A model generated the notes under the pieces. That model saw only the letters and a program-made list of their open reading frames with translations, was not told the origin of the DNA and searched no databases. The translations under genes were made by a program, and so were the position numbers. Below, piece by piece: positions 57,201 through 64,000 of a stretch of DNA of 64,000 nt. Position 1 is the first letter of the stretch. The number at the start of each line of letters is the position of its first letter. Source of the stretch: Apium graveolens (lineage: Eukaryota > Streptophyta > Magnoliopsida > Apiales > Apiaceae); assembly GCF_009905375.1 (NCBI RefSeq), contig NC_133653.1:57734673-57798672 (forward strand), written 5' to 3'.

Positions 57201-58574
57201 TCTCGGGTCCTAATGTTATGAACAAAAGCAGTCTAAAGTAAATCGGACATTACGACGGCTATGTTTACGCGATTTCCCAATTTTAAACCAATTCAAAACA
57301 ACCACAATTCAACCACATATCATTCATACAACCAACATCCATCCATACCATACTACAACAGCCCCAACAATTCAATATTTCCAATTCATACTTATTTCTC
57401 AATTATGAACTAAGAGTTTACTTAAGTTCATTAACTAATAACCAAGATTTCCAACTCCAAAAATATCACAAAATCAACCAATCTCTAAACACACAATAAT
57501 CATGCCTCTCACCAACTAAACTACTCATAACAAGCTCTAAACATGATTACACACCCATTACACTCACCCATCATCTAAACATTAGGAAATCTAAACAACA
57601 AAACTTAAAACTAAGACCATGAAGAGTTATACCTTCCTTGAAGCTTTTAATCCATGAAAGGTCCTTGGAATGCCCATGGAAGCCTTAATCTAACCTCCTA
57701 CAAGCTTGTTCTTTCAAAGAAATCAAGAACACAAAAATTAATTTCAAGAAAGTACTATTCACCATCTTCTTGAATGATTTATAGGAAATGCTAGGAAAGG
57801 ATTTTGAAGCTAAGATTTCTAGGAAGTATGTAACTTAACTAGGAGAAGCTAGGATAATTACCTTGTAAAATGGCAAGTGGAGGAGCTTGGACTTCCCAAT
57901 TCTTAAGAAAGAAGCCGAGAGCTTCATGAAGAAATGGAAGGTTTGGTGTTTTGTGATTTGTTTTGCTTGGTTGGTTGCTTTTTGTCTTGTTTTTTGGTTA
58001 ATTCCCTTTGTAGCCTTGACTTTGTGTGGTTAATATTCCACCACATTTCATTCCCTCTTATGTCATGCTTGCATCATCCTCATGATGTCATCCTCCCCTC
58101 CTTGTCCTCTTCTCATTGGTTGGGTGACATCATCCTCTCTAATCCCTTTGATTAACTTCCTAATTGTTTGCCTAATGACCGCTGATCTGTTATACGGTTC
58201 GCTTAACTTTCATTTTCGTTTATCGTTTGAGGGATCATACCCGGGATCTTATTACTTAGGTTCCCTTAACCTTTCTCAATACATTATATTCCTTTTTATA
58301 ATCCTCTCTTATAATCCTTTAATTTAAATCCTTTTTATTCTGTTACCTTTTTCTCAATTCTTTCCGTATCTAGTGGATTTCCGGGAAAAATCAAAGTGTT
58401 CGGATTTGGATTCTGACGATCTTTACATACACTTATATCCCATATAAAGTACTAATAAAATCTCAGAATATCCATATCAGAACCCCTACATAGTGTGGCA
58501 TGAAAAGTTTTCTCATTCAGCAAAAACACTGTTCATAAGGGTTTCAAAAATTTCCAAAACTTGGGGTTATTACA
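54275..58574 (-). repeat. 3' LTR of TEK1 (4,300 bp)
   Basis: TGTAACACCC (54275) to GGGGTTATTACA (58574). Contains spaced GC-rich words at 55425-55560 (CCCTGGCCGC, ACCCGGCCCC, CCCCGGCCTG), a 55-bp tandem array at 56046-56385 and no gene. ORFs of 60-80 codons inside (for example near 54525 and 57934) lack any recognisable content. Confidence 0.9.
56046..56385 (-). repeat. Tandem array of about 55 bp, six units, in the TEK1 LTR
   Basis: GAGTCATAAGYCCTCGAATG followed by AATATTCAAAATAATATTCA recurs near 56049, 56103, 56158, 56213, 56268 and 56322. Each unit contains the palindrome GAATATTC. Confidence 0.85.
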
Positions 58575-58588
58575 GTCTCCCCTCCTTA
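58575..58588 (-). promoter_or_regulatory. Polypurine tract of TEK1
   Basis: Minus strand AAGGAGGGGAGAC directly before the LTR start TGTAATAACCCC. Confidence 0.85.
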
Positions 58589-58849
58589 AAAGGATTCCGT
58601 CCCGGAATCAAATAGAAAACAAATGGGGATACTTTCTTAGCATTACACTTTCTAACTCTCGAGTAAATTTTCCCACATTGTGGTTCTACCACCAAACTCT
58701 GCCTAGTTTGATAATCCTTCTCCTAAGCACTTGTTCCTTTTCACTCTATAACCCTTCCTGGTTGCTCCATATAGGTTACGTCGGGTTGCATATCTATGCG
58801 CTCATATGCCTCTATTTATCTGGCATCTGAATTACACTTCCTTAACATT

Positions 58850-59310
58850 GATACGTGAAACACGTTACGACCTGCTACATGTTCGGGGTTAGGGCTAGCT
58901 CATATGCTAACTTCCCAAACGTCTTAATATATCCAAGGGTCCAACAAATTGTAGACTTAGCTTTCCTTTCTTTCCGAACCTCATCAATCCTTTCCAAGGG
59001 ATACCTATAACATTACTAGGTCCCCTATTTCATACTCTTTATCCTTTCGTGTCAAATCAACATACTTATCATGTCCATCTTGGGCTACTACCAGCCGTCC
59101 TCTGATTAGATCTATCATATCCTTGGTCCTTTGGACTACTGCGGTTCCGAGCATCTTGCGCTCTACAACTTCATCCTAACATAAGGGAGATCGACATTGT
59201 CTTCCCTCAAGGATCTCATAAGGCGACATCTCGATAATGACATATGATCTATTGTCGTAAGATAACTCAATCCGAATTAAGTGATCATTCCAAATTCTTT
59301 CAAGTCTATT
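58850..59310 (-). pseudogene. Integrase C-terminal remnant of TEK1
   Basis: Minus-strand reading gives segments matching the chromovirus integrase tail: IELSYDNRSY, MSPYEILEGRQCRSPL, DLIRGRLVVAQDGHDKYVD and GKLSLQFVGPLDILRR, interrupted by several stops and at least one frameshift. The DDE catalytic core is not found. Confidence 0.7.
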
Positions 59311-62270
59311 GCACAGACTCTCATTATTGCTTTTAGCATTAGAGCTTCTGCTTCTTAATACCCATTCTTTTCCAGTTCGTAATCGCTACTACCTTCCGTT
59401 CCTAATATTATACTGGTTATACTTTTGCTCGTTAGCGTTCTATAACCTTTTAATAACCACGTCAACCTTAGTATCACGAATGTGTTCCCATTCCGCATAC
59501 TACCACCACTTTATTACTCCTTTTTCAGTTGCTTCTATCTTTGGAAGCTTGATCAATCATATAGAAGTAAAGGAATTTGTTGAGAGATCACTATGATCAT
59601 GAACACTTGTTATATTGCATAGTTAGTACAGAAGGTGGCCAGCCTTTAGTACTTGACAAGCAATTAAACAATAGATGGTATCCTACTAGGCTTCTATCAC
59701 ACAGATAGATAGTCATTCGGCAATACCTCCCCTTCTGGAAGGGTTGTTCTTCTCAGATTACATGAAATGAAAAGAAGAGAAAAGAACGAACTGAAGAGAA
59801 TTGTATATATAAAAAAAATATATATACTGCCATAAAATATCTGGCTTGGAACCTACCTCTGAATTATAGAGGTTTGTCATAGGAGAACAAAACATAAACA
59901 TATTTATATCAGCATCAAGTATTATAGCATCGTATTTCCCATGCCTAAATATTTCTATTCCGTCCATCATTCCATGGACCCACACTCTTCCTCGAGCTTA
60001 TACATAATCACCTTTGAAACTCCCTCGACATCGAAAATCGAATCTGGGATCTTATTCTATACATCATCGTTACTAGAATTCTATGCTTGCACCGCAACCT
60101 TCCTCGTATAATAATACGACTCTCTATTGATAAGAAAGAATAATTATTCACTAGGTAGATACTCTACTTAATTAGTCTATCAATGATAACTTATACACTA
60201 CCACTACCCGATTAGTGGTACTCAATCTCAACACCCATTCCAATACAACTCTCACGGTTGTAACCAGCTCATTACTCGCAGAATCATTGCTGCCTTACTA
60301 TGGTCCACCACTGACCTACTGTAGTCATTTATTTTCCATGAAGTCTTAATAGCTAACCATACGGAGTCCATACATCTCGTATCTAATTCTCCTAAGGAGT
60401 TAACATAACCACCAATCACAATTCATGAAGAACACTCCAAACTCTGACGTACTTTCATGACATGAAGCAGATAAAATTGCAGAAGAGTTTCAATCAAAGC
60501 AATGATAGCAGGTTAATACCATTCTTAATCATATGCCTTAAATAGAAGACTTAACTCAAGGGTTCATCTAGTCCTTTTTGAAACATGGTCCTGGCTTATC
60601 TCAAGATAGGACCTTCTAAGATAGATAGCCCGTTCATGGCGATTACACGAATTAAACTTTTACCAACTACTATTACGGTTGGGTATTGCACAGTCATCAG
60701 AAGGAATGTCAATCTTCCAAACCATAATTCAACCTTCACATTTTTTTTAACCATCATCACTGTATTCTTTTGGCACACGCGCCTATAATTATCCACTTAC
60801 CTTTAAAGTGTCGGCCACCTCTTTGGCCTTTCCTGATAGTACAATTTCCTTATAGTCAATGTCATTTTAACCACCTCCAAATAATTTTCTACCTCATTTC
60901 AATCACAGCTTATGTGAAGATGTTTTCCTTAAAATCTGATGAGTAAAAAAAAAATCACCATTTTTCCATAAGTTATTGCCTCAGTCTTTAGAGGTTAATC
61001 ACTGTCATGACTGACTCTCAATTATACTTAGAGCATCTTCTATCTTAAGTCCTAATTGCCCTGAACAATTTCGACCATTACTGGTTCGATCCATACCTTC
61101 TCGTGGTTTAACACGTGCCTCACTTGGCATCAATATAATTACGTCATATTTCCTTTATCAACATTTCTATTCTTGAGAATTTTGAATATTACCTTTTTCC
61201 TTATAAAACCTCTAGGGTTATCCTTGAATCGTTCCTCCTGTATTCCTTAGATACAGGGCATATCAAAATACCATTTACTACTACTAGAACCATTGTCTAT
61301 ATACTTCTGAAAAAAATTCTCCACTGATTCTTAAAGGTTGTTATTACCTTAATCCTTTCCAATTCATCCTGTCAAAACTCATACTGTCCCTATTAAGGGT
61401 GACATGCCAACCTTTATGCAGTCCCCTAGGATTCATTTTAAGTTACCAATGTTCTATCCTTAATTCCACCTTTAAAAGGTACCTGCATCCTTCTATGGAT
61501 AACCCAAGTCATATATCCCTGATAAGGGTGTCCTATTCAATCATTCCCACCTCGATAGTCTATACCTAACTTCATAATAGCATCCTTATTCAAATTGAGG
61601 TCAATCCATATGGCCTCCAAAAGATAACAATGGTCATCCGCTTTTCTTTCCTGATTTGGTAATGATAACATGGATGTTCTGGAAGATATTGGTCATGTTC
61701 AACGTGAACCTCTTCTTAATAATTCCTTATTTACTTTTGTTGTTTATCTCCACAGTCATCTCAATGTTGGGATATCTCTCATACCTGGCGTCTCCCTTTC
61801 TGGGTATCGAGCCACCGGTCTTACATTTCATATTATTGAAGGTCACTTCCTTCATCCAAAATTTTTTTTTTCCTGATTTCTTACTTTCTTGTCTCCTCAG
61901 TCTATCCGTGTCTCAATATTTATCCTTCGAACTATCTCAAGGTTTCCTCGAATCCTCCCAACTTAAAGGGGGTACAATATATGTATCTCTTATGCCTTCA
62001 ACCATCAATTTTAACTCATGGTGGATCATCATCATCCTGACGATTACATACTTTTCTATTTCTATTGCTATGAGTCTTTAGGGTTTCCTCATACCCGACT
62101 CCCTTATCATACCTCAAACTCTTTTGCCTTTATATCCCTTTCCACTTCAGTCCCTTTCTCTTATCATTATTTCATGAACCAACACAACATAAGCATTGAT
62201 TTCAAACATCCCGTCATTCTGGATTCGTGTCCTTAGAACGAATCTTGACAACTTTTACAACTTAAATTCA
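59311..62270 (-). other. Highly decayed interior of TEK1
   Basis: About 3 kb where pol (integrase core, RNase H end) would be expected. Translations on either strand are full of stops, and I recognise no domain. Plus-strand ORFs here (for example 61656-62081) are hydrophobic by composition and show no known family. Confidence 0.45.
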
Positions 62271-62705
62271 CAATTCATCATACTCGTCTGCTTTTGTTCT
62301 GGCTCTAAAGCTTTTACACTCTCTCCATACAAGTAGTGCCTCCAATCTTTAGGGTAAAACTATTGCCATGAGCCTAAGCTCATGAGCGGGGATATCGAAT
62401 TTCATATTACCTTAATTGTCTTGACATGTACGCAATTACCTTACCGTGCTGCATAAGCATGCACCCTAAGCCCTTGTACGAAGCGTCACTACACTTCACA
62501 AAATCTCCTTTTCCATCCGGCAATGCCAGCATAAGGGCCATCACCAACCTCTGCTTCAGTTCTTGAAAGCTGTTCTCGCATTTCTCTGTCCATTCGAACT
62601 TCTCAGTCTTACGAGTAAGCCGCGTTAAAGGGGCTACTATCTTTACAACTTGAACGAACCTCCGGTAGTGACCGGCCAATCCTTCCTCTGGTAGTCGACC
62701 AAACC
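62270..62705 (-). pseudogene. RT-end / RNase H remnant of TEK1
   Basis: LAGHYRRFVQ, APLTRLTRK, FEWTEKCENSFQELK and DASYKGLGCMLMQ are the RT-thumb/RNase H junction of Ty3/gypsy Pol. The open part is 62407-62679. Beyond it the RNase H continues as YMSRQLR, stop, YEIRYPAHEL, then after a frameshift DWRHYLYGE. The usual DASG.GLG reads DASYKGLG. Upstream RT and protease are absent, so gag and RT were deleted between here and 62706. Confidence 0.8.
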
Positions 62706-63108
62706 ATGGTCATCAATTCATCAGTGGTCCTTTATCCAATCCTGTCAGGATCCTCCATGGGATCCTCCTCAACAACTATCCCTTCTAGGACAACATCCTC
62801 AACCGCTACATCCTCAATATCAATATCATCCGGTCCTGCATTAGGACACTCTATCGGATCCACAATCCGATCTCCAATTAGTAATAACATATCATCGCGA
62901 TGTTGTTCCTCAACTTCAGGGTTCGGAGTCCCGCTACCATATACGATAACGAACTACGCTTCTATCGCTACATTTATAAGGGTTCCCATAAGGGTTTTAA
63001 CTGTCAGTACTACGTTAGGTAGTCCGACTATGAACTTGGCAAGAGTTCTTATTATCTTAGTGAACTTATTATCTTAACGTCCCATCATCTCTGAGGTTTA
63101 TAACGCTT
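62706..63108 (-). pseudogene. Leader and gag N-terminal remnant of TEK1
   Basis: Lies between the primer site and the RNase H piece. Minus-strand reading gives an acidic, repetitive segment (DDIDIEDVAVEDVVLEG) with stops upstream. Probable gag start region, but not firmly recognised. Confidence 0.4.
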
Positions 63109-63111
63109 AGC

Positions 63112-63123
63112 TCTGATACCATT
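63112..63123 (-). promoter_or_regulatory. Primer binding site of TEK1 (Met-tRNA)
   Basis: Minus strand TGGTATCAGAGC, a few bases inside the 5' LTR end at 63126. Confidence 0.88.
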
Positions 63124-63125
63124 TC

Positions 63126-64000
63126 TGTAACACCCCCAGATCCGGGGTCGGGGATCCGGGTCGTCACGAGTTCCATTTCCCTTAATAATACCCAATCTTA
63201 ATAATTACTCAACTACTCTGTACTGTGACCCCACAATAAACACATACACCACATGTTATAGTCTCAGAGATGAACATCCAAAAATAACCACAAGTCATTT
63301 TATTCCACAATTATCTGCCAATACACCTTAAAAGGTTTTCTGAATAAATTTACATTTCTTTGCCATTATTACAATTCATAAATATAAATAAATCTGGTAC
63401 ATCAAAAGTTGAAAGCCTAGCCTATTGGTAATTCCTACCTCAGCTACGGCGGCATCAATGCTTCTAGAAAACTGCGGAACGTCTCCTAATCGCTCGCGAA
63501 TCGGGAGCTTGGTTCTGTTCATCTTTTCTATCTGTTGTTGTGTGATGAAAGAAGAAAGCAAGGGTGAGCAGCAAGCCCACCAAAATAATATGTATAATGA
63601 TTAATAGTATATGAGCCTACTCATAATACTCATGAAAGTCTTGGTCAAAAGAAATGAACCAAGTTTGATATCTTAATGCGATGAAGTCGCAAAATATTCA
63701 GTATATATACATATATACTTTTCAAAATATTGGAAGTCCTCTTCCATGCATAATATACACAAAGTCCCAATGTATAACCGTATAAAAAAAATATCGTTGC
63801 AAGGTGATCTCATATATCTAACCTTGTCTCAACGTTTTTCTGAAAATCTTTGTCATTCATAAGACAATTATTAATTAGATATAAGTTTAAAAGATGAGGT
63901 TACCAAATACCCCAATATACTTATATCTTTCCCAATACTACTTGAACTACCACCGTTCAAGTTATAATCAGTTTCAAAAGTTCATCACATAGATGAGATT
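63126..64000 (-). repeat. 5' LTR of TEK1, first 875 bp in the window
   Basis: Aligns with 54275-55149 with four substitutions and one single-base length difference. The rest lies beyond the window. Confidence 0.92.

Larger units (their letters stand above)
54275..64000 (-). mobile_element. TEK1: Ty3/gypsy chromovirus-like element with 4.3-kb LTRs, internally deleted
   Basis: Minus strand. 3' LTR 54275-58574, internal region 58575-63125 (only 4.55 kb), 5' LTR from 63126 past the window end. The visible LTR parts (875 bp) differ by four substitutions and one A, so the insertion is young. Met-tRNA primer site and a polypurine tract are in place. Inside, only leader/gag N-terminus, an RT-RNase H piece and an integrase C-terminal piece are recognised. 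The chromovirus (Tekay-like) assignment rests on LTR length and the integrase tail. Confidence 0.85.

Noticed and set aside
61656..62081. 141-codon plus-strand ORF with many hydrophobic residues
   Set aside because: Antisense to the decayed TEK1 interior, T-rich composition explains hydrophobicity, and no promoter or family is recognisable.

Overview
The window is plant nuclear DNA made almost entirely of nested transposable elements. Evidence for a plant: plant-type Ty1/copia and Ty3/gypsy lineages, an initiator-Met tRNA primer site beside the LTRs, an Athila-type Asp-tRNA primer site, a plant Helitron terminus (hairpin followed by CTAG), MITEs, and one small intron-containing gene with a TATA box. 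From memory of similar repeats I would guess an asterid eudicot, perhaps Apiaceae. That guess is weak and untested.

Layout. 1-2577: 5' LTR, primer site and gag of an Athila-type element (ATH1, minus strand) inserted into the gag of a related element (ATH2, minus, 2578-15306). The LTR of ATH2 is split by a copia element (COP-A, plus, 4293-14881; TSD GTCTT) that lost almost all of its 5' LTR and half of gag. 15307-16000: flank with a TRIM-like remnant. 16001-21247: a non-coding LARD-type element (LARD1, minus; TSD TAAGG) with a 55-bp tandem array. 22665-36923: a roughly 1-kb non-autonomous Helitron (HEL1) expanded by a young copia element (COP-B1, plus, 22938-36220; TSD AAAAT). 36924-44363: host-like DNA with two MITEs, a TRIM, a degenerate SINE, one likely two-exon gene (40613-40988), a decayed GRF zinc-finger gene and a possible cut-off exon. 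44364-54274: a second copy of the COP-B family (COP-B2, minus), interrupted by a Ty3/gypsy chromovirus-like element with 4.3-kb LTRs (TEK1, minus, 54275 to the window end).

The most interesting content is in the three long copia elements, which look SIRE/Maximus-like. Downstream of pol each has a long extra ORF of about 1,200-1,500 codons: an N-terminal domain conserved among all three, a basic NLS-like patch, a coiled coil and a C-terminal domain. Each of these ORFs is preceded by its own TATA-like promoter, with an AACGG (MSA/MYB3R-like) core just upstream. COP-B1 and COP-B2 also carry a conserved 80-92-codon ORF behind a separate TATATAAA promoter. Each family is further sprinkled, on both strands and inside variable coding segments, with its own short motif: TCCGTCG in COP-A, AGTTCTGAT in COP-B and GGCGCGCC in LARD1. 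Together this looks like an accessory module of separately expressed proteins plus family-specific sites. The parts are visible in the sequence; the functional link is inference.

No element in the window is intact. Gag, pol and the extra ORFs carry in-frame stops and frameshifts, listed feature by feature.
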